Source: Chlorokybus atmophyticus (lineage: Eukaryota; Streptophyta; Chlorokybophyceae; Chlorokybales; Chlorokybaceae). From it: 64,000 nucleotides of DNA. Below the pieces are notes generated by a model. That model was not told the origin of the DNA. It was given only the letters and a program-made list of their open reading frames with translations, and ran no database searches. Location of the stretch: positions 650,347 through 714,346 of the forward strand of contig RHPI01002990.1 in assembly GCA_009103225.1 (NCBI GenBank), written 5' to 3'. Of this stretch, positions 1 through 11,400 are shown piece after piece (position 1 is the first letter of the stretch; each line of letters opens with the position of its first letter). Both the position numbers and the translations under genes were made by a program.

Positions 1-611
1 ACTGGTTCGCAATGCATTGCAATGCATGCAATGTGTGAGCAAAACAGCGCTGACCCCAACAACCACCCCGCCGGATTACCTGTAGCTCTTTCTTGGTTTG
101 GCTGGCTTTGAGCAAGCGTGCATTGATGGTGGCAAGCTTGGGCACTAAAGCTTGCAGCTGACACTTGAGCGGTAGAACGGCATTCCCGTCTGGCATCTCA
201 GTAGATACTCCCTCCAACGGCAGGCCGAGGGCTTTGTATGCTTGAATGATGGCCAAATTGGCATCATCAATCTCATGCAATAGAGTCTGTTTCAGTTCTG
301 AAACCCTAATCGCAGCCTGCTGATAAGGAGCCAAGCTCAGCTCGGCCAGCTCCACCAGCTGGCCGGCCCGAGCGCCATCATCTTCGCCAATGAAGTCCCA
401 GGACGACTGCACAATAATGCATAATTGAGTGATCAGCTGTCGCAACCTCATTAGACCGCAATGCCATCAGGCTATCAGGCCAATACCAGCACAAGCGCCT
501 GCTCAGCACCACCTGCAAGGACGCCAACAGCTCCTGCCGCCGCCCTTCTACTTCCGCCAGTTGTTGCTCCAGATCCATGCCGAAGCAGTCTTCCTCTGTC
601 ACCTCAGTCAT
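1..611 (-). CDS. MAP65/PRC1/Ase1 family microtubule-bundling protein, N-terminal part (3' end off the window)
   Basis: Proteins of this family crosslink antiparallel microtubules in the spindle midzone and phragmoplast. Two exons are visible: 513-611, starting at the ATG at 609-611, and 80-406, with GT donors on the minus strand at 512 and 79 and an AG acceptor at 407-408. Joined, they give a short acidic start followed by a motif around WDFIGED, which matches the WDEVGE motif near the N terminus of plant MAP65. A helical stretch rich in Leu, Glu and Lys follows, as expected for the family's rod-like dimerisation region. The spectrin-like microtubule-binding domain would lie off the left edge. 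The identification rests on the WD.(I/V)GE motif, its position and the helical pattern. The gene is divergent from the acidic protein that starts at 1218. Its start is the first ATG of an open exon, but a further 5' exon cannot be excluded. Confidence 0.72.
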
Positions 612-1217
612 TTCTGTCGGTTCTTCACAGCGACACCGACAACGCCGACAGCTACAACAACAACCGCGGCGGCGGCGGCAACGCTAAGCAGCCAGTAATT
701 TAGCTGAAGAAAATTTGAACAGACCAAACAAGCCACTCCAGTCCGCCGAATGCCCAGCTGCGGAGAACAACAGCTAGCCGCGGCGCGCGAGCACAACGGC
801 CAGGTATACAGCGATATCTGCATATCTAAACTGGATGTCCTATACGCTGTTGATATCAACAGCGTTATTCAATTACGGGGAGCTGCAAGACGAGTTACGT
901 CATCTGGCGCGCTGCTTGCATACATGCGGCGTATCTGGAACTTGATGTTAAGCGGCGGCAACAGATGGCTGACGTGGACATCCTTATCCCCAGCATGTCA
1001 AATGACGCGATGCGCTGGCATAAGCATGCCGGATCCTGCATGTCTTGCCAGCTGTCAATGGGCACTCTGTGCGTGGCCTCTCTCAGCAAGGCTCATACAC
1101 AAAGTGCATGCAGTCGCCTTCGTCCACAGTATCAGATAGGGTTGCTGTGGTTGCTTGATTTACTCGTTGCGCTTGGTGCAAGCTAGTTCTCGGTAGGTGT
1201 TTGTCTCTCCCGTCGAC
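612..1217. promoter_or_regulatory. Intergenic region between divergent genes (putative shared promoter)
   Basis: About 600 bases separate the start codons of the MAP65-like gene (-) and the acidic protein gene (+). A GC-rich CGG run lies near 664-680. I see no convincing TATA box and no gene. A shared promoter is inferred only from the head-to-head arrangement. Confidence 0.35.
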
Positions 1218-1535
1218 ATGGCTGACAAGGACGAGCGGAAGAACGAGGAGCAGGAGGAATCCCCGCAGGAGGGAGACTATGAGGAGCCGGAGGACACGCG
1301 CCCTCCAGTCACTGCAGGTTCGCTTGGTGCCAGTTGCATGTGTATACTCTAGGCTGCAAGCGTCTTTGATGTGGCTGAATTACTGAAGCAAGTTGTCGTT
1401 ACTGTGTGTAGAGGACCCTTATGAGAGAATAAAGCAAGGTGGACGTCGGGGTGGTCTCGTCAAAGACGAGATGGGCCAGGCAATTGCGGACGCCTTGCAC
1501 AGGGGCGACGACCCGAGGGACTATGCCGACGTGAG

Positions 1536-1609
<74 letters not shown>

Positions 1610-1676
1610 GTGTGCTGCTGGCTTAACGTGCATGTGTACTGCAGCGAGGCGCTCAGAAGCTGACAGAAGGCGAAAA
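1218..1676 (+). CDS. Unrecognised acidic protein, first three exons (3' end unresolved)
   Basis: Three exons splice in phase: 1218-1317, 1412-1530 and 1645-1676, with donors GTTCGC, GTGAGC and GTGAGT and AG acceptors. The joined peptide starts MADKDERKNEEQ, is very acidic for about 33 residues, then becomes mixed and charged with a Gly-Arg patch (GGRRGG). I do not recognise the family. Intron 2 contains a long TC tract. The next exon must begin with one base completing a codon. I could not find a convincing one between 1677 and 3940, so the C terminus is unknown. The consistent phase across three exons is the main reason to believe the gene is real. Confidence 0.55.
1535..1607. repeat. (TC)n dinucleotide microsatellite in an intron
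   Basis: About 70 bases of almost pure CT repeat with one TTT interruption near 1553. It directly follows the donor site at 1531 and lies in the intron between exons 2 and 3 of the acidic-protein gene. The Leu/Ser and Arg/Glu repeat translations across it are artefacts. Confidence 0.95.
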
Positions 1677-3555
1677 GTGAGTAGTGTTTAGATTCTGCTC
1701 TAGGCGCAGCAGCAGAATGCAAGGTGTACAGACAGCCATAGTGTACAGACTTGAGTTAGTGTCCAGCTGTTGTACATGACTTGTAAAGAATTCTGAGAGA
1801 TGTTAATGCCGTACAACTTAACTTGCTTGGTGCCCAACCAGCTTGCAGTGCATGCTGCACCTGCATGCTTATCGCGCCTGCAGTGTGCTGGAGTATCAAC
1901 TCTCATAATGACCCTCGCCATCTGGTTGGCCAACCCTTTGGTCATTTTTTAATGCACAGCGACAGCGCGCCTTGTACCAAAGATGTAATGCTCCGTGAGT
2001 TGGTTCAATAAGATGAGAGTTGGCAAGCTACCAATGTCCAATGTGGTAAGTGCCAGCATGGGTCATCTGGCGAGGCTACCACAGCTTCACAGCGACGCCT
2101 CGTTGCATGCATCAATACAGCATCCAACCAGCATTTATGTAAGACAACTCTGCGCAATACAATGGTTGTACGAATCTGCCACTCGTGCATTGCAAACACT
2201 ATTGTAGTGCCTGCGCCACGCATGGGAGTGTAAGGAAAGTGACGGGTATATCACATTCACCCATCACGACCAATTCTTACTCAGGGCCAAGGCCCATGGC
2301 ACTCTAGGCGAGAACTCGGGACCTCAAAGTCTTCAACCTGTGTGCATCCCTCAAGCTATGTATATGCAGGCGCGCGCTGCATGTGCGCCGCTCGAGTGTC
2401 TGTCACAATGTTCCGCCAGTGCGTGGCGTGCATTGCAGTGAGCGCAATTGTGGGCATTGCTGGAGCAAGGTGCAGCGGTAGTGGGATGTACATACAACGT
2501 CAGTGCTTGGGGACTGATGCTATTGGTGCTGTACTGCTTGCTGGCTGATGTGCTGCGCATTGCTGTTGCTGGTCATGTTGGTCATGGTGGCTGCTGAGCT
2601 GCTGGAATGCTGCTGGGCTAAGAGACCAACGGCTATTAACGGGCACCTAACCAACCAAGCCTTGCCTGCAGCCCTTTCGTGTGGTGGTGTTGTGTGCTGT
2701 AGGTATAAGTGGCGGCGGGGGCCAGTCAGTCGTCTCTGGTCGTCCAAGTCCTTCCTGTGCTGCTGGACCCGGCCTGACACCCACGCCTCTGCTGCGCAGG
2801 TTGCCAACACCGTGCACACCCTTGCCTGCCCTATGTCCCGCCTGCTGTCTGCTACACTTTGCTGGTGTTGTTTGGTTTGTTAGGTGAGCTGCTATAGTCA
2901 GACTAGCGCTGCTCTGGGCCCCCAAATCTTGTGGATGCAACTGTTGTTGTGAGAGCTTGCATGTGCGCATGCTCTGCATCTATTTGCTTCACACAATGTG
3001 GTGAATGTATGTGTCGCGGTGGACGTGGGAGGCCTTGCGAGCAGAGCTGCTGCTGATGGAGGGGGACGTGGCGCTGACAGCGTGAGCGTGTTAGCAGCCG
3101 TAAACCGTGTGCGCGTGCACGCTTGTGCACATGTGTGGTTAGGTAAGGACAGCATGTGCAGTCAGACCATGTGCATATGTATGTATAGTGTTGTATGAGT
3201 TTGTACGCCTTGAAACAACCCTTGAAATGCACGTAGTAGATGATTGAAAACACACATGAGCCACGCGCATGAGACTTCCTCAACGAGTCGAATGTAATTG
3301 TGATTCCATATTGCACGTACACTCTTATACCAATGTGCAATTGTACGCCCGTACGCCCTTGGTTACTCGCTCACACCACACGTGTGCATGCACACACGCA
3401 GGCACCACACCATATTCTCACTACTCTATAGTTTGCATCACACACTCTTAAGTAAGGAAGGTTCGCCGGCTCTGCTGCCTACCCTATTGCCGTTGCAATC
3501 ACTTAGCTAGCCCAGGCCTCATAACCCTGGTAATGTGGCAGGCAGCCGTGCGTGC

Positions 3556-3589
<34 letters not shown>

Positions 3590-3940
3590 CAACCCCACCA
3601 CCCAACCCCACCGCAGCACCTAACTGCCAGCCCCAAACCACAACCGACTGCACTGGCACAGCATGCGACATTCAGCCACTGACGACCATGCGGGCAAGTC
3701 GCGACAGCCTTGCACGCAGTTGCGTACTGCTGACGTTGACACTGCAACCCTGGCAGCGTCAACAGCAGCAGGGGCGCAGACTGCCAAGAGAGAAGCAGGG
3801 CGGCGGGTGGAGAGAGAGCGAGAGAGCAGAGGGAGGGGGAGTCCGTCTGCTTTGTGCTGCTGCCACAACTACAGCCACACCGGTGCCTAACTGTGGGGAC
3901 TCTACTTGTGTACAGGTAACTACGCATGCATGTTGACTAA
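1677..3940. other. No gene resolved; probable introns or 3' part of the acidic-protein gene
   Basis: The stretch has many candidate splice sites but no exon chain that I can support. It contains a CG/TG alternating tract (about 3557-3589) and TGCATG-rich DNA. Open frames here have no recognisable family features, and several are opposite-strand pairs over low-complexity sequence. Confidence 0.4.
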
Positions 3941-4079
3941 CGGGGCAAGGGCTTAGCGAAAGTAGCTACCTAGTTTGTATAGGTAGCCCGGTGGTGTAAG
4001 AAGTTGTTTGCTGGCGTGTGCGAGTGTGCGTGTGTGTGTGCATGTCATGTTCACAATGCAATGGGGTCACATGCATAAN

Positions 4080-4104
4080 TGTGTGTGTGTGTGTGTGTGT
4101 GTGT
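4080..4104. repeat. (TG)n microsatellite next to an ambiguous base
   Basis: Twelve TG units follow the single N at 4079. The N next to a simple repeat suggests uncertain repeat length in the assembly. Confidence 0.9.
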
Positions 4105-4492
4105 ATAAGGGGTATGGTACGGTGGCAGCATGCATGTGGACAATGCGAATGGCATGCATCAGCACAAGCATACACACGCTTTACACATCATATTTAACCA
4201 CCGGGCTAGTTCTATGGCTGCTTGCTACACTATACCAATGCTAGCCCGCCCCGTTAGACATACAAGCATGCATTCAGTGTGTGTGTCACTGAGCCCGATT
4301 GGTGCGGGCTTTGGAGCCCACGTATTTGTATATCAGTGTGTGCGCCTGCATGCGTACGTGTAATGTATGCGATGCACGAAGTTGTGTAATGACAGAACGA
4401 CTACGCTGCATTGCACGCGGCCATTCCTGGACTTGACATGGCTTTGACTCCACATTCTGCTGTAGATCTGTCATGCTGTTGTCTTTGTGTAT

Positions 4493-4541
4493 GCACTGCA
4501 CTGCACTGCATTGCACTGCACTGCACTGCACTGCACTGCAG
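4493..4541. repeat. (CACTG)n pentanucleotide array
   Basis: About ten tandem copies of a GCACT/CACTG pentamer with one variant unit (GCATT). It lies in intergenic DNA. Confidence 0.9.
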
Positions 4542-5084
4542 CAGGTAACTGCAATATAATACGTGCATGCATGTCTAATGGGACTGGGAGGTAGTGATAG
4601 TGTAGAGTGGTAGACGTTTAGCCTGGTGGTAACAGTGTGAACCCTTGTATAGAGATAATGATGTAGTGTTGCTGTGCATTGATGTTGCATGCATGTGCAA
4701 AACAGCACTTTACATATCCTATGCACTGCATTGTGCCTGCTCTGTTGCTTGGCGTTTGGAGTGTTTGCTTTGATGTGTGTGGATGGATTGCTGTGCAGAA
4801 GCTCACAACACACTGCAACTTTGAAAACAAGGATGTACACATCTGCAATCGGACATTTGCGGTGCAGCATTGTGACTTTGGTGCTGACATACCGGAACAA
4901 ACACAGGCACTTAGCAAGGATTGGTGTACACCAATGCATGACATCACAAGGTAAGCATGTGTGCACGCGCTCTGACTGTGTCCTTCTATGTGGCATGTGG
5001 CATGTGCAGCGAGTACACTCCTTACCTCAGTCAATGCCAGTGTACATGTTAACAATAATTGCGTGATACCTTCACACATGGTGC

Positions 5085-7996
5085 TTATGGCTCAGAGTCC
5101 GAAGTCTGAGCATTCTTGGCCTTGGAAGCAATAGCTTCAAGAGCCTTCTTGCGCAATTCCTCTTCAAGGGCCCGCTTCCTCAAGCCCTCATCAGAGTCTT
5201 CTTGCTCCTGCTGGTTATCAACGCCTGGGGTCTGCTCCGCTTGCACCATGGCAGCAGCCTTGGCTGCTTTCTTGGCCCTTTTCTCCTCCTTGCGCGCACG
5301 CTTCTCTGCTTTCTTGGCACGCTTCTCCTCTTTGGCGCGTTTTTTCGCAGCTCGTCGTTCTTCGCTATTGGCAGGAGAGTGCGGGGCAGCCGTGTCCGCT
5401 TCATCCAGTTCAGCAGCAGAGCCTGGTGGCTTCTCCTTGCTTTCCTTGATGTCCTTCCAGCGAGCCTGCCGATCCTGGCGCTCCCGCTCCTCCCTTGCCT
5501 CATCATCATCAGAGCTGCTGGGATGATCTGCAGCAGGTTGTCTTTTGTCCTCATGTGGTGCTCTGGGTGCCGGGGAAGGTGAACGCCGTGCTCTGCAGGA
5601 GAGGCATAACATTGAGTTTAACATAACAAGATTCAATCTGAAAGCGCTAACCATCCCAAGTTGCCGCTGCAACTCACCCATTCTGCACGGGTTTGGAATT
5701 ATCAGCAGCGCGGTCCGGCGCTGGTGACCTGGTGCGAATGTCCTGGCTTGCGGGGCGCCTATCCAGGTCTCTGCCTTCCCTCCTGCCACCATTGTAACGA
5801 CTGCGTTCCTCAGGTCGCTCAGTACTGCGCCTGGGCTGATCACGGTACAATTCGCTGCCCCTGCCAGTATCTCGACCGCGTTCAACGGGTCTGTCTTCTC
5901 CCCTGGGCTCATCTCTGTGAGATTGTCGGTCTCTATCATCACGGACATCTCTACTGCTTGCTTTCAACGGTGGGGATCTGCCACGCGCCCTTGCTGGGCT
6001 ATCTCGAGGGTTTCGTGGCGGTGTTGGAGAGCGCCTGCGACCGACAACATCAGCTGTCCGACCCCTGGGTGGGCTAGCCCGAGGGTTTCGTGGCGGGGAT
6101 GGCGACCGCCTGCGACCAACATCATCAGCTGCCCGCGCTCTGGGTGGGCTGGGCCGAGAACGTCGTGGCGGGGTGATGGAACGTCTGCGAGTGAAGTCAT
6201 TGGGTGCACGCCCTCTGCGTGGGCTGGCCCGACGTGGTGGGCTGGCTCTACGTGGTGGACTGGGGGAACGCCTGCAACATCAAACGTGATTTGTGTGTCC
6301 CCGGGCGCATGTGTGCATACATGTGTCTGCGCGCGTGAGATGAGATGTGCGTGTGCGTACGTGCATGTGTGTCTGCTGTTGCATGTGCGTGCGTGCATGT
6401 GTAATGCACGCCAGTCTGTGCCCCCCCCCCCCCCCCCCCCAAATGCCATCCACACAGCACACCTTGCCCGAACTGGTGGTCGCCGTACAGGAGAACGTGA
6501 TTGTGCTCGACTTTTACGAGGACTTATTGACCTGCAACGCACATGTTGGCCAAATTGCAGCTGGCTGCAGCAGCTTTCCCATGTATGAACCGAGATGATG
6601 GCACTACTCACCGGGATCTGCTTCGACTATGAGATCTTTTGCGTCTATTCCTGTCACGATCTCGATCAACGCTCCCCCTGCTCCATCGAGTAAGCATAAC
6701 ATGTCAAACATGTGTTTGCCTTTGCCTAAAGGTTGGTAGGGCAAGTACACTCACCTGGCAGCATCATCCCTCCGCGCGTCCCTTCCATTGGCACCCTGCA
6801 CGTTCTGCTCTCAGTGGGATAACAGCAAAGACAAGCGCTCTGGTGCAATATAACATTGATGCTCCTGCAACTCCGCCATCAGAACAAAAGCAAAAAGTAC
6901 AACGCTCACACCAAACATTTCATAGTGACAGGGCATACCCGTGCGACATCGCGCTGGATGTCCTTGTCCACAGCATCTCGTCGGCGCTGGACTTCATCCC
7001 TTATGCGATCCTCTTCTGCCTGCAACCAGACATTGGCGCACGAGCCGCATTTGATAACTGCACTGAGACGTCGGGGTCTGTCAGCAAGCAATAGCACCAA
7101 CTCAAGGGCTGAGACAAGCAACAACCCTCACCTTCTTCAACCGTGCCTCCTCTGCTCGCTTCTCAAGGAACTCTTGTGGAATGCCACTCACACTCTCCTG
7201 CGCACTCACGAGCAACGCCCACAGTTCCTTCATGAAGCGACTTGTGTTTTTCTCAAGGAAGGACTGTATGTTGATCATCAATGACTTGCCGTCAACAAGC
7301 TGCGCAGCGGAAGAATGTCAGCACTGGCTTGCTGGACAGACTCTTGTGCTCACTCACGCTATGCAGCCTAACAACACTTGCATATGGACTGGGGAAAACG
7401 TACCGGGGCCTCCAACTGTGCAAAAATGTAGCCAACCAGCACCTCATCCTCAAACCCTAAAAGCTCCGTTACACGCTGTACAATCCATGGCTTGATGACA
7501 TCTAGCTGAACCTTTTTCATGTTCACCTGACAATGCATTACAATCACATCAGATAACGTGCGACCTGTATACAGGTCACATTGCGTGAAACGTGTATAAC
7601 CTCAAGTCACCTGCTGTTCCAGTTCTGCTGGGAACTTCATTTTGGCGAGCAACTTCCTGTTTTTGTTGCTGAACCTGGTGTCCTGGTCCGCCGTTGTCCC
7701 CTACGAGCCCAATTTGACCACGTGTGAACAAAGCATACTAGACAACATCACAACGCCAGTGGCCTCCACCCTCATGGTAACTGCAACGCCTATCTTCACA
7801 TGACAAGCGTACTTCTGTGTCAAACCATGCTAACTCACTGCAGAAGTGAAAGACAACACCACTGAAGCAGAGGCTCAAGTACAGCATGAGTCACTCGCAC
7901 ATTGTTCCAGACGTCCCTTCAGTGCAAGGCCTCAGCAGCAGATTGCAGTGCTAGAACGGCAATCATTCCGCTCACCTTGAAAAAACCGCCCGACAT
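5085..7996 (-). CDS. SRRM1: SRRM1/SRm160 homologue: PWI-domain splicing coactivator with RS-rich tail
   Basis: SRRM1 is a nuclear coactivator that bridges spliceosomal snRNPs and exon-bound SR proteins. Ten exons read 7976-7996, 7611-7700, 7404-7526, 7132-7299, 6939-7019, 6755-6795, 6612-6677, 6463-6531, 5678-6271 and 5085-5592. They total 1761 bases, 586 residues plus stop. The start MSGGFFK and the following TRFSNK motif are as in animal SRRM1. The PWI domain (about residues 40-130) shows IKPWI..RVTELLGFEDEV, a GYIFAQLE helix and ELWALL.SAQE. A charged helix follows, then RS/SP repeats encoded by exons 7-9, including three tandem RRRS.(T/S)PPR modules. The last exon is rich in Lys, Glu and Ala and probably helical. 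The gene is divergent from SMARCC, 488 bases apart. The intron between exons 8 and 9 contains a run of twenty C. Confidence 0.95.
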
Positions 7997-8484
7997 CTTG
8001 ACCCAACCCGATGCGGCAGGATTTATCCGGCCCCCGCGAGGACGTCTCGCCTCCTCCCCTCACGCCGACGACAGCGGCGGCCACGACAAGACGACCAACA
8101 GTGCCTGGTTAGGGTTTCCGAAAGCCGAAACGCAAAGCAAGCCGAAGCCAAATCAGGAGTGTCTGTTACAACTCGCTGTCTCACCAGACGAAGCCAAATT
8201 TGAAAGGCGAAAAGAGAGCAAAGCAAAACGCAAATTCGCTAAGTCCGGTGACAATTGTGGCTTCAATTTATTGGGCTGTCGTTGCGCAGCGGCCTGGTAG
8301 CGGCCGTGGAAAAGGCGGGAAAGGGCTGAAGCGGCGGACGGGGCGGCGGTGTCGCTGCATGCTTGTGAGTGTGGCAGAGGGGATGGGGGCAACCACAGGC
8401 TGCTGCCGCAAGGCTTGGCAATAGCGCATGTACTGCTTTTTTGTAGTGGAATCCCACACCTATCTGTAAGCTTGCATCCGCATA
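7997..8484. promoter_or_regulatory. Shared intergenic region between SRRM1 (-) and SMARCC (+)
   Basis: The two start codons are 488 bases apart and point outward, so the region probably carries both promoters. It is GC-rich at 8020-8100 and 8280-8350. I found no clear TATA element. The promoter role is inferred from layout only. Confidence 0.45.
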
Positions 8485-11400
8485 ATGGCGAACAAGCGCA
8501 ATGGCGGTCCCAAAACAAAGGATTTTCAGGTTGGTGTATTCGCGAGGGTGCTTGTGCTGTGTGCATGCTGCCAGGCGTGTTACGCGCAACCACTGTAAGC
8601 AATGATTTGACGTCAAGCGCAGCTTTCCTGCAGCTGAACAAGAATATGCCCAACAGCTGTGTGCTGTTTGGAAGCTTCGCCAATTGCGTTGCTACTCTGA
8701 AAGCACAGAGCTAGTGCACTGTGTCTATATAAAGTGAGTAGAGTAAAACTGAGTAGAGTAAAACCTTGTCTCTTGTCGTGTTCACCTTAGTTTGAGCAGT
8801 TCACATGTGCTTTCTCAGTTTCACGTATGCTGGTTGGTAGACTGCAAAAGTTAGGGACCTCCTCGCTGTTCCGGGGCCACTTTTTGCATTGCATTGATAG
8901 AAATTAGCTGGATGGCTGGTTGCGGGAGAACGGTGCTGTGACATGGACAACTTGCAACTGCATGCTTTCCCGGAATCATCCACTGTGCGTGACTGGTTCA
9001 ACACGTGCGCTCCGCACTAATGAAGTTCAGTCTAACTGCGGGGGTTTTTACTAGTGTTATGTACCTGGATGAGAGCAAGTGATGTACGCATCCATCAATG
9101 GTCCTAGCCTGTTCATCATGCATATGCCCCCCNNNNNNNNNNNNNNNNNNNNNNNNNNNNNNNNNNNNNNNNNNNNNNNNNNNNNNNNNNNNNNNNNNNN
9201 NNNNNNNNNNNNNNNNNNNNNNNNNNNNNNNNNNNNNNNNNNNNNNNNNNNNNNNNNNNNNNNNNNNNNNNNNNNNNNNNNNNNNNNNNNNNNNNNCGTG
9301 CATGCATAAGTTGCTGCCTGCTCCTGACGTCTTGCGGGTTGGGGTTGCCATGTGTGTTGGGGGGATGGGGGGGCGCATGGAGGGTCATGTCAAATGAAGC
9401 AGAGGTTAAGCTATCGTGCGCACCGCTCAACACCTGGCTTCACTATGCTAGGCCAGCGCTCAGTGTATGGCTGACTGTAAACTGCGCTGGTACTTACAGG
9501 ATGAGGACTACCTGAACTCGCTGGATCCTTTGGTTGACCAGCTTCAAAAGACAACTGGCGATACCTCTCTGAACCGCAAGTCCGTTGCTGGTTTGGTGAT
9601 GCAGCTGTTGCAGTTTCAGGAGGACGTCCTTGGGCGACAGGTATGGTTCCTGCGTCATTGCGTAGGTGTTTATGTCGCACAATGGGTGCAGTGCATACGC
9701 TGATTGTGTACTACTTGAAACAGGCGCCTGATCCAAAGCCATTCACCAAGCTGCCTGTAAAGTTGTTTTACAACACCAAACCGTCCGGCCCTTTGTACAC
9801 ATTGCTCGCCAAGTGTTATGAGCATAAAAGGACTCAGGATTGGCGACGCTTTGACTTCCAATTACCAGCTAGGAGAGATGCGGTGCTTACCATGCTTGAA
9901 GCCGTGCGAGAAGAGCTTGTGGTATGCCTCCCCCCCCCCCTCCGCGTTATTGTAGTGTTGTAGTATGCGCAAGTATGCAAGTTGTGATTGACATGCAAGC
10001 ATGGTCAGGATCTGAGGCTGTAAGCTTGTAGCAACTGCATGCAAGTGAGAAAGTGCTGCGCGTGTGTGTACGATGGCTGCATGTCGTATCAACGTTCGTC
10101 CTGACAAAATCTGGGCGCAGAGCAAAGGTTTTCTCAAGTATCCCAAGGTGTTCATATCCGACCTGGTGCCTGCAGCAAGCATAGACATCCTAAAGGTGAG
10201 CTGCGTATTGCCCCTCGACAGCAGTGTTTGTTTTGTGCATTGCATGTTAATCAACACATCGTCGCAGGCCACTGTTGTAGAGTGTGGTGGATCAGTGGCC
10301 AGCACTGAAGGTACGTATTGAAACAGTGCCTTGCTGTGCTGATTGCAAGCGATCTGCTGCTTGACTACTGCCCATGCAGGATGGAGGCATTGACATCTTA
10401 CTGTATGGTGCAGACGAAGCCGGTGTTTCGCATGCTTTATACCCCGACGCACCAGCTCCAGCGGGTGAAGATCAGAATGAGGCTTGGTGCCGGACTATTG
10501 AGGTGCGGGGTGATGAAGTCAAAGTGCACTGGTGGTACTACCCGGATAGCTATGATGAGTGGATGGATGAAGGTGAGGCCTAGGGAATAAGGGACTCCGG
10601 AATTCTGTGCCTGGATAGTGTTCTGCAATGTGATGAGCCAGTTGCTTCAATGTGGGTTGAGATTACCATTGAGGCAGTTGATGACCATGAGCGTCTTTCA
10701 GATGATGTCAATGGAGACATAGAGGAGGAGGAGCCAAGGAAAGGGTTTTGGCAGTTGCATGTGAAGTGGCTCAGGGATACCAAGGTGTTTAATGAGTGGT
10801 AAGGCTTCAAGCTCCTTGTGAGAGGCTCTGCCATGCTGGCAGTGTCGGTAGAGAACACGTCCGTCAACATACAGTAAAAGGAACGGGTATTGCATGCATT
10901 GGATGGACGACTGCTTGTTTCACAGGATGAATGAGATTGATTACGAAGTTGACGAGGACGCACTGGCGGCTATTGCCAAGCAGAAAGCCGCTTTGCATCG
11001 GATATCTGTGGCAATTCCCAGCGAGCATAAGCCTGGCAAGTTTGGAGGCACGACCAAACCAGACTGAGCACCATGTGCCTTGCTTACAGGCTGCTATGTC
11101 AACCGCAAGACTGACCATTACAGTTGGATTTTCAGGCAAAAGCAAGCACAAGGCGAAGGCTGAGCGGTTGAAACCTATCTCAGCAGAGTGGGTCGCATGC
11201 TGTTGCAGTATGACAAATTTGTGACTACCTGTTGTTATTGCTGAGTAAGTTGACTGAACAGGGACTTGGGTGCCTCGAAAAGAAAGCGCGAAACAGCGGA
11301 CCTTGCAGATATTGATGGCGATGATGACCTTCAAGGTCAGCTGTGAGTCTTGAAGAGAGCACAAGAAGGTGGCGCTGTTTCGTTGGTGTACTGCATGCTG

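Larger units (their letters stand above)
3941..5084. other. Intergenic DNA with simple repeats and a dispersed-repeat fragment
   Basis: I see no gene here. The stretch holds a TG microsatellite, a CACTG pentamer array, and at about 4195-4280 a sequence resembling the short-repeat DNA near 63,165-63,230: both carry a CACCGGGCTA motif followed by CCCGTTAG and a CAAGCATGCA-like end. Confidence 0.4.

Noticed and set aside
1399-1722. Minus-strand frame with a long Arg-Glu repeat
   Set aside because: It is the translation of the intronic TC microsatellite.
4286-4996. Long minus-strand open frame (236 codons) over intergenic DNA
   Set aside because: It runs through the CACTG pentamer array and Cys/His-rich low-complexity sequence and has no family motif; an overlapping alternative frame of 153 codons is equally open.
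9467-9499. ATG at 9,467 as the start of the SMARCC gene
   Set aside because: An AG acceptor at 9,498-9,499 in phase with an upstream exon (8,485-8,529, MANKRNGGPKTK) resembles the animal SMARCC N terminus better.
10573-10678. In-frame TAG (10,582) read as a sense codon, suggesting a variant genetic code
   Set aside because: A normal intron from the GTGAGG donor at 10,573 to the AG at 10,677-10,678 removes it and restores the SMARCC frame. Other genes use TAA, TAG and TGA as stops.
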